From Helicobacter sp. 11-8110 (GTDB lineage Bacteria; Campylobacterota; Campylobacteria; Campylobacterales; Helicobacteraceae): a stretch of DNA of 64,000 nt. Both the position numbers and the translations under genes were made by a program. The notes under the pieces were generated by a model. That model saw nothing but the letters and a program-made list of their open reading frames with translations, was not told the origin of the DNA and did no database searches. Below are positions 17,793 through 27,502 of the stretch, in pieces. Every line of letters begins with the position of its first letter. Position 1 is the first letter of the stretch. The stretch lies in contig NZ_NHYL01000001.1 in the NCBI RefSeq assembly GCF_003288905.1, positions 434,001-498,000 of the forward strand. Direction: 5' to 3'.

Positions 17793-19729
17793 TTAAAAAT
17801 CTATTTTAGCTCTTATCCAAAAATTTCTTCCCATTTCGTAAATTCTAGAATTAACAGGATTGTCTGCTACACTCAAATCAATGCTATTTTTAGAGAGGTG
17901 GTAGCTATAGAGTTTATCTGTGAGGTTTTCAACCCCTGCAAAAAGTTTGATATTATCATAAGTGTAACCCACATAAAAGTTTATAATACCAAATCCACTT
18001 GAATCGCCAAAATCTTGACCCACCACATTGCCATAGCCTTCTAAACTTCTAGTTTGTTTTGCATGCGCGATGATTTCACCTTTAATAAAATATTTATTGT
18101 CATCATATTTTAGCGCAAAGAGTGTTTGCAAAGGCGCAATTTGCGCTAGTGGTCTATTTTCTTTTGTGTCTTGTCCATAGGTATAGCTCATTTGAGCTAA
18201 TGCAAATGTATTAGGCAAAAATTCATAAGAAATCTCTGCTTCTCCACCCAATAATAACGCATCAGTGTTAAAGCCTGTAGTGGTAGCTGTATTGTAATTT
18301 AACATAATATAATCTTGAATATAAGAAACATAGCTAGACACACTAAAGTTAAGCTGCTCTTTGTGATAAGTTGCCCCCAAATCTAATTGCGTGTTTTTTT
18401 CTTTTTTTAGATTCAAGCCATTTCCCTTAGAAACTTCCCAGAAATCAGGAATCCTTTGTGCATAGCCCAAACCTGCATAAAGCGTGTAATCACCCAAATA
18501 TTTTTCAGCTCTTCCAAAACCACTTAGGGCATATTTTGTATTAGAAGTATCTAGCTTGTGGGCTGTCATATCCACCCTATCGCCCCTTATACCTGCAAAA
18601 TATCCCATATTAGATGAAGTAAAGGTTTCTATTTGCGAAAAAACCCCATAACTTTTAAAAGTATAATTAGGCGCATAAGGGCTATTTAGAATCATTTCTG
18701 CTTCTTGTGCGCTATTTTGATTTGCAATAGCCCTAGATTTGTGCTTATCTAAATTATAATTTCCACCAAAGTAAATCTTAGAGAGATCAAACTTTTTTTG
18801 ATATTCTAATCTTCCGCCCGTATTTGTCCTATTGGGATTGCTAATTTGATATTTATTTCCTATTTTTGGCATACCATTAGTTAGGCTAAAATTATCCATA
18901 ATATGATCAATCTCGTGATGATAAATATGAAAATCCAGCTTATCATCATTGAAAAATTTAACAAGATGTGCTTGATAAGATTCTCTATCAAAAGTTCTCG
19001 CATCCATTGTCCTATCTGCATAAGCAGCTTCTCCCCTGCCAATATCAAAACTAAGTTCTAGCTTTAAATCAGGACTAGGAGTTAAAGCGCCAACAAAAGT
19101 CCCAGATTGTCTTTTGTATGCAGAATGCACCCTATCTCCCCTGCCACTTTCATAATCATCACTTCTATAGTTTGAATAAATAGCCTGTAAGCTACCTAGT
19201 TCATTTCCGCCTATTAAATGCGCATTAGCATCAACCCTTCCAAAACTTCCATAAAGTGCATCCACACCACCATTAAAGCTTGGTTTTTGAAGTGTTAGAA
19301 TCTCTCTATCAAAAAGCATTCCCCCAGTAATCAAAGATCCATATCTTACATCTTGAGGACCTTTTATAATGGTAATAGAATTATAATTTTGCGGGAACAC
19401 ATAGGTTAAAGTCGTATCCATTCTACCACCACAACCTCCTAATAAAGTCCCTCCATTTACGACAATTGGCAATCTACCTCCACCAAGCGATCGAAAAAAC
19501 GCTTCTGTTCCACCTCCGCCTTTTTTAGCGACTGAAAACCCAGGAATCTGCTGCAAACTCTTTGCAATATCGCTACTATTTAAAAGCGAATCTTTACCTA
19601 AAATATCAGTGTAATCAATTTGCGTAGGATTTGCTAGGGGAGAATTAGCATATTGTATCGTAACTTGATTGCCTTGAGAATAAAGCAGAGTTGAGAGAGA
19701 GATAAGAATGCAAAAGCTTTGTGTTTCAT
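17793..19729 (-). CDS. TonB-dependent outer-membrane receptor of the copper type (OprC/NosA-like), out of frame at a CT repeat
   Basis: Predicted outer-membrane channel for a copper species. The plug has the TonB-copper signature: IPGFSVAKKGGGG, FFRSLGGGRLPIVVNGG, LLGGCGGRMDTTLTYVFPQ and ITIIKGPQDVRYG. The barrel runs to the C-terminal Phe (FWIRAKIDF). The receptor frame is open to beyond 19729 but has no start there. The only ATG with a Shine-Dalgarno (AAGGAG, 19742-19737) is at 19729-19727 in another frame and stops after 31 codons at 19636-19634. The frames meet at (CT)5, 19693-19702. Removing one CT unit gives MKHKAFAFLSLSTLLYSQGN, a proper signal peptide, and a protein of 644 residues. 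Likely phase-variable and OFF here; a fixed frameshift or sequencing error is possible. Confidence 0.8.
19693..19702 (-). repeat. CT dinucleotide tract in the signal-peptide codons of the copper-type receptor
   Basis: Five TC units on the coding strand (GA on the top strand). The unit number sets the reading frame of the receptor: four or seven units would be in frame, five is not. CT tracts in signal-peptide codons switch several H. pylori outer-membrane protein genes on and off, such as sabA and hopZ. Five units is short for high slippage. Confidence 0.7.
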
Positions 19730-19834
19730 GAAATATCTCCTTAAAAATTATTATCTTATTTTAAAAAGAATCTAATGGCTTACTTGTATCAATATCTCAC
19801 TCACAGCCTCAATTAAAATAAGCTAACTAACAGG

Positions 19835-19840
19835 ATTATA
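19835..19840 (-). promoter_or_regulatory. -10 box for the copper-type receptor
   Basis: TATAAT on the reverse strand about 105 bases before the ATG at 19729, implying a leader of roughly 100 nt. It sits in the 334-base divergent gap 19730-20063. Besides this box and the one for the ZIP gene at 20033, I see only A/T-rich sequence and no recognisable riboswitch. Confidence 0.5.
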
Positions 19841-20032
19841 ACACGATGCTTTAAATAAAACTTGCACTTAAACTAGATTCTTATAATTTGGTTTGCTTTA
19901 TTGATTTTATAATTACATATTGTAACATTTTATATATCACAAAGAAAAATAAACTATTTACTTTTAAATCATTAAAAAAATACAATTATATTGTTAATAT
20001 TATTCTCTTTATCTTATTAATACAAAAAGTGC

Positions 20033-20038
20033 TACAAT
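20033..20038 (+). promoter_or_regulatory. -10 box for the ZIP transporter gene
   Basis: TACAAT about 26 bases before the ATG at 20064, with AAAGGAATT as Shine-Dalgarno in between. No clear -35. Confidence 0.5.
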
Positions 20039-20063
20039 TTGGTTTTTATTAAAGGAATTAATT

Positions 20064-20933
20064 ATGGAAATTTTATCTTGGCAGGTTTTTTATGCCATCA
20101 TGCTAACATTTTTTGCAGGTGCCTCAAGTGCAATTGGAGCTTTAATTGCTTTCTTTTCATATGCAAATAATACTCGATTTTTATCTTTTGGGCTGGGTTT
20201 TTCTGCGGGAGTTATGATTTATATTGCTTTTGTAGAGATTCTACCCTCTTCATTGCTAGATTTCAAAACCTATTCTAAAGATTTTGGCGAAATAATAGGT
20301 TTATTATGTTTTTTTGGAGGCTTATTAATCAGCCTACTTATCGATAAACTAATCCCAAAAGAACTTAATCCACACAATCCTAAAGATAATGATGAGTTAT
20401 TAGAGTTAAAAATTTGCCCCATTCCTAGTGGCAAACAAAAACCAAGCTATCATCCTGGAATCTCACAAAGAGAAACTTTAAAACTTAAACACATGGGGAT
20501 TTTAACAGCCATTGCCATTGGAATACATAATTTTCCAGAAGGCTTTGCAGTCTTTGCTTCAAGCTTAGATAATCTTTCATTTGGTATTATCATCGCACTT
20601 GCCATTGCCATTCACAACATTCCTGAAGGTATGGCGGTTTCCCTACCTATTTATCACGCCACAGGCAACAAAAAGAAAGCTTTCTATTACTCTGCTATTT
20701 CTGGACTTGCAGAACCCTTAGGAGCAATCATTGGTGCATTATTTCTATTACCTTTTATGGGAGATTTAACTTTAGCAATTACTTTTGCCTTTGTAGCTGG
20801 AATTATGGTATTTATCTCACTAGATGAATTACTTCCCGCTTCAAAAAACTATGGAGAAGCACACGATAGCTTATATGGATTAATTCTAGGAATGGTAGTC
20901 ATAGCCTTTAGCCTATTAATTTTAAATCACTAA
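20064..20933 (+). CDS. zupT: ZIP-family metal transporter (ZupT type)
   Basis: Inner-membrane uptake of zinc and other divalent metals. 289 residues, about eight helices. The metal site is formed by IGIHNFPEGFAVF near 153 and IAIHNIPEGMAVSLP near 180, the paired H-N-x-P-E-G motifs of ZupT. A cytoplasmic loop between helices 3 and 4 (about 97-140) is long and charged. It is divergent from the copper-type receptor, so the intergenic region may be a shared metal control region. A metal response site is not recognisable by eye. Confidence 0.9.
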   Translation: MEILSWQVFYAIMLTFFAGASSAIGALIAFFSYANNTRFLSFGLGFSAGVMIYIAFVEILPSSLLDFKTYSKDFGEIIGLLCFFGGLLISLLIDKLIPKELNPHNPKDNDELLELKICPIPSGKQKPSYHPGISQRETLKLKHMGILTAIAIGIHNFPEGFAVFASSLDNLSFGIIIALAIAIHNIPEGMAVSLPIYHATGNKKKAFYYSAISGLAEPLGAIIGALFLLPFMGDLTLAITFAFVAGIMVFISLDELLPASKNYGEAHDSLYGLILGMVVIAFSLLILNH

Positions 20934-20939
20934 CAAACC

Positions 20940-21539
20940 TCAAGGTTGGGGGCTAAAATAGCGCATCATTTCAATAGTTTCTTGATCTAATAAAGTGCCT
21001 CTATTAGTCAAATCTCTGATTATTTGTTCTCTAACTTCCTGTTTTAAGTTTTGCCCAAATTTTGCTTTTATGCTTTGATTTTCTACCTTTATTACTCCAA
21101 CAAATACACCCCTTTCTTGTCCTTTAAATTGACCCAAATCCATATCCAATGAATCATTATGAGATTCATACTTTTGCACTAACGACTTTAAAATGCACTT
21201 TTTTCTTTGATAATCTGTAATTGTCTCAAAAGTGCCACTTAGATAAACAGAAAAGAAAAATTGCGTAGGAATCATTGTGTTATTTAAAAAATAAGAAGGA
21301 ATATAAGAATAAATTTTTGTAGCACTAAAGGAGACTTTTGGATTCTCCTTTAACAAATGATATTTTCTGCCACTTTTTGCTCCATGAAAATAGATCTCAC
21401 CTTCTTCATAGCAAAAACTAATAGGCACTCCATAAGGCTCACCATCAGGGATGACCATCACTCCAAACTCAATTTTTGCTAACATTGTCTGTAGCATTTG
21501 AGAATCAAAACACTCAAATTCACTGCGACGCATTAGCAT
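20940..21539 (-). CDS. NimA-like flavin-binding split-barrel protein (pyridoxamine oxidase-like family)
   Basis: 199 residues. MRRSEFECFD at the start, EPYGVPISFCYEEGEIYFHGAKSGRKYHLLKENPKVSFSA and a C-terminal helix are typical of the NimA/PNPOx-like FMN-binding family. Members include nitroimidazole reductases, but most have no known substrate. The gene starts eight bases after the nifU stop and may ride on the nifS-nifU transcript. Starts at 21539 and 21533 are both possible. Calling it a resistance gene would go too far. Confidence 0.75.
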   Translation of the reverse strand: MLMRRSEFECFDSQMLQTMLAKIEFGVMVIPDGEPYGVPISFCYEEGEIYFHGAKSGRKYHLLKENPKVSFSATKIYSYIPSYFLNNTMIPTQFFFSVYLSGTFETITDYQRKKCILKSLVQKYESHNDSLDMDLGQFKGQERGVFVGVIKVENQSIKAKFGQNLKQEVREQIIRDLTNRGTLLDQETIEMMRYFSPQP

Positions 21540-21546
21540 TTACTTC

Positions 21547-22527
21547 TCACACAGGGAAAACGCGAATACTAGAATCAAGCCCTTCTTGCAAAACTGATTC
21601 AATGGCAAAAAGCGTTCCTGTCGCACCGCTAGCACAGCCACTGCACGCACCAAGATAGCGAATATAAACATCAGTATGTCCATCGCTAGAATTTTTAAGC
21701 TCGATGATCTCCATATTTCCGCCATCCATCATTAGCATTGGGCGAATTTTTTCATCAATTAAACTCTCAATGGCTTTAATTTTTTGAACCAAAGTCATAT
21801 CAGCAAACTTCAAATCTCCCTTTGATTCTAAATCTGCTTTGTTTTTTAGCGCTTCTTCTTCCATTTCAGCGCGCACATCACGCAAAATATCTACAAGATA
21901 ATATTCTCTCTCTTCGTGTCCTCCAGGTTTAATACAGCTTTTACAGAAAGCCCCTGCTTTAGTGTATTCTGTGATCTCTTCCACACTTTTTAAATCATTG
22001 AGTTTAATCACTTCTTTAATTGTTCCAAGGCTTACTCTAGCGCACTCACACACGATAATTTCATCTTCAAAATCTTCTGGATTCTTACCCAAATATAAAG
22101 CTGCTGCCTTTTTAATAACATCATAAGCCATAACAGAACAATGCATTTTTTGTCCTGGAACTGCTGGAGTATCAGGATCATCGCGCAAAGCCTTTTCAAC
22201 ATCAATGTTTGTAATCTTAACTGCCTCTTGCACTTTTTTACCCAAGCAAAGCTCAACCATCATATCACTACTTGCAATAGCAGTCCCACAGCCAAAGCTT
22301 TTAAACTTAGCATCCACAATCACATCATTAGAATCCACAAGCCAATATAGCCTTACTGCATCACCACAAGCCTCTGCGCCATAATCTGCCACAATCAGCT
22401 TTAAGCCACGCTCATCAGCTTCTTTTTGCGTGATAACTCCCAAATGAGTTGGATTATCCATTCTCTCGCTAACTTTTTTACTATAAGCATCCCACAATGC
22501 TCCACCAAGTAATTCATTTTTTGCCAT
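21547..22527 (-). CDS. nifU: Fe-S cluster scaffold NifU
   Basis: Scaffold on which Fe-S clusters are assembled with sulfur from NifS. 326 residues in three parts: an IscU-like domain with Cys in FKSFGCGTAIASSDM near 61 and KMHCSVMAYD; a central [2Fe-2S] BFD-like domain with IIVCECARVS and GAFCKSCIKPGGHE; and a C-terminal Nfu domain with YLGACSGCASGATGT near 300. All cluster cysteines are present. It follows nifS by 12 bases. Helicobacter uses this pair for general Fe-S supply, not nitrogen fixation. Confidence 0.96.
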   Translation of the reverse strand: MAKNELLGGALWDAYSKKVSERMDNPTHLGVITQKEADERGLKLIVADYGAEACGDAVRLYWLVDSNDVIVDAKFKSFGCGTAIASSDMMVELCLGKKVQEAVKITNIDVEKALRDDPDTPAVPGQKMHCSVMAYDVIKKAAALYLGKNPEDFEDEIIVCECARVSLGTIKEVIKLNDLKSVEEITEYTKAGAFCKSCIKPGGHEEREYYLVDILRDVRAEMEEEALKNKADLESKGDLKFADMTLVQKIKAIESLIDEKIRPMLMMDGGNMEIIELKNSSDGHTDVYIRYLGACSGCASGATGTLFAIESVLQEGLDSSIRVFPV

Positions 22528-22539
22528 ATTTAATCCTTT

Positions 22540-23724
<1,185 letters not shown>

Positions 23725-23919
23725 TCAAATTATTCAAATAAATTTATAAAATCTTTCATTTTCTAAAAAATCAAAATGAATTTAGCTTTTACTCTAAAAA
23801 ACCTTAAAGATAATTAAAATCTATAGCTTTATTTTCTTTAGAATCAATTACTTTCACAAAAGGTAAATTTTATCATTTGGTTAAAAATAAATTATTCACA
23901 AATACCACTTAAGCTTTGC

Positions 23920-23954
23920 AGATTCTAAGCCTTTAGTCAGACAAACTAGAATCT
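23920..23954. terminator. Possible terminator hairpin after kdsB
   Basis: AGATTCTA (23920-23927) and TAGAATCT (23947-23954) are perfect eight-base arms around a 19-base loop, directly behind the kdsB stop on the reverse strand. No T-run follows. It shares its arm sequence with the hairpin at 14669-14698. Confidence 0.4.
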
Positions 23955-23966
23955 ACAAATTTTATT

Positions 23967-24707
23967 CTAAAGAGAAAAAATTTCTAAAGCCCTTTTTAAA
24001 TCTTCTTTAGTATCAATCCCAAAAGATTGACTACACACTTCCACCATTACAATTGTTTTTTTATTTTCTATGGCTCTTAACTGCTCTAATTTTTCAATTT
24101 CTTCTAGCGCCAACTTAGGTAGATTACAAAATTCTTGCAAACTCTTTCCACTAAAAGCATAGATTCCTAAATGCCCAAAATACTGCCACTTATCATGCGA
24201 ATCAAGAATATTTTCTCTATCATAAGGAATCCTAGCGCGCGAAAAATAAATCGCTTCTTTTTCTTGATTTATCACAACTTTAACTAAATTAGGATCTTCT
24301 GCCTCCTTTTTTGAAACCACTCGCATACAACTCCCCATAAAAGGGATTTCCCCTTTTTCTTTTAGCTTAGATTCCATAAGACTTTTTAATTTTTGTATCA
24401 CTTCTTTTTCAATAAAGGGCTCATCTCCTTGCAAATTAATGATAATTTCATCTTGTCCTAAGCCCAAAATTCTTGCACATTCTGCGATTCTATCTGTGCC
24501 ACTCTCATGCTCTTTGCTTGTTAGAATAGACTTGAAGCCATATTGCTCACACACTTCTTTTACGCTAGCATCATCACAAGCAATCACAACCTCATCCACT
24601 TCTTTTGCTATTTTTGCAACTCGAATCACCATAGGAATCCCGCCAATGGGAGCAAGAATCTTATTAGGGAAGCGTGTAGATTTTAATCTAGCAGGAATAA
24701 TAATCAT
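23967..24707 (-). CDS. kdsB: 3-deoxy-manno-octulosonate cytidylyltransferase
   Basis: Makes CMP-Kdo for the lipopolysaccharide inner core; the product is used by WaaA, encoded at 45.7 kb. 246 residues: nucleotide-binding start IPARLKSTRFPNKILAPIGG, VVIACDDASV, SGTDRIAECARILGL, NLQGDEPFIEKEVI near 92 and YFGHLGIYAFSGK near 178. The start lies three bases after the stop of the small zinc-ribbon gene upstream. Confidence 0.95.
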   Translation of the reverse strand: MIIIPARLKSTRFPNKILAPIGGIPMVIRVAKIAKEVDEVVIACDDASVKEVCEQYGFKSILTSKEHESGTDRIAECARILGLGQDEIIINLQGDEPFIEKEVIQKLKSLMESKLKEKGEIPFMGSCMRVVSKKEAEDPNLVKVVINQEKEAIYFSRARIPYDRENILDSHDKWQYFGHLGIYAFSGKSLQEFCNLPKLALEEIEKLEQLRAIENKKTIVMVEVCSQSFGIDTKEDLKRALEIFSL

Positions 24708-24710
24708 AGT

Positions 24711-24962
24711 CTAAAAATCAAATAATTCACCCAAAAAACTTTCTCGTTTTTTAGGCTTATAGTTTTCTTTGTATCTTGTATCCCCATATTGCCTTCTTTC
24801 CTCATACCTTGGAGTTTGCATATTTTGAGTAGAACGCTCAATAATTTTATCTAATTCACCCCTATCAAGCCAAACTCCACGACATTTAGGGCAATAATCA
24901 ATCTCAACACCACTTCTCTCACTCATCACTAAATCTACGCCACTACAAACTGGACACTGCAT
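24711..24962 (-). CDS. TFIIB-type zinc-ribbon domain protein
   Basis: 83 residues. CPVC (3-6) and YCPKC (24-28) form one zinc knuckle pair, followed by RGVWLDRGELDKII, the signature of the zf-TFIIB domain family of small bacterial proteins of unknown role. The remaining C-terminus is basic and tyrosine-rich and ends ESFLGELFDF. AAAAAGGTAAAAA precedes the ATG. It shares a short operon with kdsB, which says little about its job. Confidence 0.85.
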   Translation of the reverse strand: MQCPVCSGVDLVMSERSGVEIDYCPKCRGVWLDRGELDKIIERSTQNMQTPRYEERRQYGDTRYKENYKPKKRESFLGELFDF

Positions 24963-25035
24963 TTTTTACCTTTTTTTTGAAGAAATTATATAGAAATTAA
25001 CTTAAATTTCTACAGATTAAATTAAAAAACTGCTC

Positions 25036-25434
25036 TCATTTTCGGTTTGTTACTCCAACTTCTAAAGCTTTATCTACAATCTCTTTGCGACTAGGATTAG
25101 CACTTTTAAAATACGATTCAATCTCTAAAAGCAATTTTGCATTGACTGCTCTATGCGTTGCAAGCAATAATACAAATTGCACATCAAAATCTAAAATTTC
25201 TTCCATATAAGCATTATAGTAAATCTTAGCCAAATTTACACACTTTTTTAAATCCTCCAAACTTTTATCTTTTTGCTTTAAAGCTTCTAAAATCTCTTGG
25301 GCTCTAGGAAAGTTTTTTGCCTCCTTAGCCACCTTAGGTTTTTTTAGCAAAAAGGCAGCCAACAAACCCAAAAATAAAATCCCTATCACCGCACCCATTA
25401 ATACTAAAAACAAAAAATCTTGTTGCATTTTCAA
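25036..25434 (-). CDS. Small single-helix membrane protein, unknown function
   Basis: 132 residues: one N-terminal membrane helix (about 6-28, FLFLVLMGAVIGILFLGLL), then a basic stretch and a helical cytoplasmic part (about 35-130). I do not recognise a family beyond a general resemblance to conserved Helicobacter hypothetical membrane proteins. The start may be TTG at 25434, five bases after GAGGGAG, or the ATG at 25428. No promoter was singled out; it could be the first gene of the unit running to kdsB. Confidence 0.7.
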   Translation of the reverse strand: MKMQQDFLFLVLMGAVIGILFLGLLAAFLLKKPKVAKEAKNFPRAQEILEALKQKDKSLEDLKKCVNLAKIYYNAYMEEILDFDVQFVLLLATHRAVNAKLLLEIESYFKSANPSRKEIVDKALEVGVTNRK

Positions 25435-25511
25435 ATCTACTCCCTCTAATCTCTAGACTTCAATTATATTCTAACTTCACTTTAATTTTTGTAGAATTGT
25501 TAAACTTTGGT

Positions 25512-25517
25512 TATAAT
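25512..25517 (+). promoter_or_regulatory. -10 box for dapD
   Basis: TATAAT about 30 bases before the chosen dapD start at 25546. The predicted transcript start falls just before the AGGAATT ribosome site. Confidence 0.55.
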
Positions 25518-25545
25518 AGCAAAATAAAAAATGGAAGGAATTTAT

Positions 25546-26751
25546 ATGAATACAAACGATTTTAAACAAAAAGTAAGTGAGATTCAAGCAAAAAGTAATT
25601 ATAAAACGCCTCTTGGCTTTGGAATCTGCTATGCTGATGTCGGAGTAATGAGCAACAAAGTTTTACAAGCCACTTACCCTGTTTTAAACTGGCAAGAAAA
25701 TTTTGGTAGTTATGCTATTTTTTGGGATTTGCGCGAAGAGTGTGAAATCTTAGAGGATTGTGAAAGCGAATTGGTTTTTGGTATCACAGAAGAGTTTGTT
25801 ATCAAAGCCTTAGAAGCTTTCTCTCCTTATTTAGCAGAAACTCAAAGCAATCCTAACGCACATAAAAATGTAGCAGTAGTCTTAGAATTACAACGCGCTT
25901 TACAAGAGGATAGAATCTATACTGAAAATGGCGATTTTAGATACCGATTCTGCGCCATCTATGAAGATAAGCAATGTAAAAGTGTTGAATCTGCTTATAT
26001 GAAACTCCTTGCACTCTCTTTGGGCAAAGCACCTCTTAGAAGTTTATATCTAGATGGAATCTTTGGGCTTTTAAGCAATGTAGCGTGGAGTGGAAATGTG
26101 CCTTTTGAGCTAGATTGGCTAAGAGAAAATGAAATTGCTCTTAAAATGCGTGGAGAATTCCCTGCAATTGATTTTGTCGATAAATTCCCACGCTACTTAA
26201 TGCAAGTTATTCCACAATATGACAATATCCGCCTTCTTGACACTGCAAAAACTCGATTTGGTGCGTATTTAGGAACCGGTGGTTATACACAAATGCCTGG
26301 AGCAAGCTATGTGAATTTCAATGCCGGTGCAATGGGCACGTGCATGAATGAGGGCAGAATCTCATCTAGCGTAATTGTTGGGGAAGGTAGTGATGTTGGC
26401 GGTGGTGCAAGTATTTTAGGTGTGCTAAGTGGTGGTAACTCTGATCCTATTAGCATTGGTAAAAACTGCCTACTTGGCGTAAATAGCTCTACAGGTATTA
26501 GTTTGGGCGATGGGTGTATTGTAGATGGTGGAATTGCGATTTTAGCAGGAACAATTTTCCAAATTGCTCCGCAAGAAGCTCAAAAAATTAAAGAAATTAA
26601 TCCAGACTTTGAAATCAAAGACAATGGGCTTTACAAAGGCAGGGAACTTTCAGGCAAAAATGGAATCCACTTCCGATGCGATTCTAAGAGTGGTGTTATG
26701 ATTGCTTTTCGCTCTAACCGAAAAATAGAACTCAATTCAGCTCTACACTAA
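25546..26751 (+). CDS. dapD: Tetrahydrodipicolinate N-succinyltransferase
   Basis: Succinyl-CoA-dependent step of the lysine and meso-diaminopimelate pathway, cytosolic trimer. 401 residues, the long form usual in Campylobacterota. N-terminal domain to about 215, then left-handed beta-helix repeats: GAYLGTGGYTQMPGASYVNFNAG, GTCMNEGRISSSVIVGEGSDVGGGASILGVLSGG and GKNCLLGVNSSTGISLGDGC. The start is ATG 25546 rather than 25531, because the AAGGAATTT ribosome site lies within the alternative first codons. Followed by a strong hairpin. Confidence 0.95.
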   Translation: MNTNDFKQKVSEIQAKSNYKTPLGFGICYADVGVMSNKVLQATYPVLNWQENFGSYAIFWDLREECEILEDCESELVFGITEEFVIKALEAFSPYLAETQSNPNAHKNVAVVLELQRALQEDRIYTENGDFRYRFCAIYEDKQCKSVESAYMKLLALSLGKAPLRSLYLDGIFGLLSNVAWSGNVPFELDWLRENEIALKMRGEFPAIDFVDKFPRYLMQVIPQYDNIRLLDTAKTRFGAYLGTGGYTQMPGASYVNFNAGAMGTCMNEGRISSSVIVGEGSDVGGGASILGVLSGGNSDPISIGKNCLLGVNSSTGISLGDGCIVDGGIAILAGTIFQIAPQEAQKIKEINPDFEIKDNGLYKGRELSGKNGIHFRCDSKSGVMIAFRSNRKIELNSALH

Positions 26752-26757
26752 AGACTA

Positions 26758-26779
26758 GATTCTGCTTTATAGCAGAATC
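26758..26779. terminator. Bidirectional terminator hairpin between dapD and pgeF
   Basis: GATTCTGCT (26758-26766) and AGCAGAATC (26771-26779), perfect nine-base arms with a four-base loop, six bases after the dapD stop and just before the pgeF stop. Serves both converging genes. Confidence 0.75.
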
Positions 26780-26782
26780 GCC

Positions 26783-27502
26783 TTACTTTTCAGTCAAACT
26801 TGCGAATATTCCAAATCTCCCACAATTTCTATCCCTACGATAAGAAAAATATCGCCCACTGCAACAAGTACAAAGCGGATCAATCTCATAATCACAAATA
26901 CCAATTTCCTTAAATTGTTCTTTTAAAACTTCTATTAAATCTAAATATATTTTTCTTTCTTTAGCAATCTTGCCCCTCTCTAGCGCTTGGCTTAAGACTT
27001 CTATGCCCACTTCATAGCAACATCCTCTAATTGATGGACCAATATAAACAAAAAGATCGCTCAAACAACTTTGATATTCTCTCTGCAAAAGAGAAAATGC
27101 CTTAAAAACAATTCCTTTTTCTACACCAAGCCTACCTGCATGAAGCAATACTAAAACTCGCTTAGCCTTATCAAACACAACAATAGGATTACAATCTGCC
27201 ACCATAATTAAGCCAACTAAGCCGATTTTATCCAAAACAATTCCATCTCCATCGCCAAGCAATCCACCACTAGAAGCCTTTAAAATATTATCCCCATGCA
27301 CTTGATTTAAAAAGCACAATTGCTCTATAGAATAACCACGACTTTGTAGCTCTATACTTTGATTTTGCTTAACTGCTTCTTTGGTTAAATTTCCAGCATG
27401 AAAAGCTATATTTCTCCCCTCTTTGCTTAACCAAAGCTCTAAACCCTTAGGAATTATCAACGATACTCCCTCCGCTCCATTCCACTCTATCATAAGCATC
27501 AT
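26783..27502 (-). CDS. pgeF: Laccase-domain purine nucleoside / peptidoglycan editing protein (YfiH family)
   Basis: 239 residues of the YfiH/PgeF family. Motifs: CFLNQVHGD near 67, VADCNPIVVFD near 102, LLHAGRLGVEKG, YIGPSIRGCCYEVG, and DPLCTCCSGRYFSYRRDRNCGRFG at the C-terminus. The His, Cys, His metal-site residues are visible. Family members act as zinc-dependent purine nucleoside phosphorylases/deaminases, and a role in keeping L-Ser out of peptidoglycan has been proposed. The start overlaps the MreB-like gene by about 55 bases and has no clear Shine-Dalgarno; 27502, 27499 and 27493 are all ATG. Confidence 0.85.
   Translation of the reverse strand: MMLMIEWNGAEGVSLIIPKGLELWLSKEGRNIAFHAGNLTKEAVKQNQSIELQSRGYSIEQLCFLNQVHGDNILKASSGGLLGDGDGIVLDKIGLVGLIMVADCNPIVVFDKAKRVLVLLHAGRLGVEKGIVFKAFSLLQREYQSCLSDLFVYIGPSIRGCCYEVGIEVLSQALERGKIAKERKIYLDLIEVLKEQFKEIGICDYEIDPLCTCCSGRYFSYRRDRNCGRFGIFASLTEK

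Noticed and set aside
20940-21539. Nitroimidazole resistance gene nim
   Set aside because: The NimA-like family is broad and mostly uncharacterised; nothing in the context supports drug reduction.
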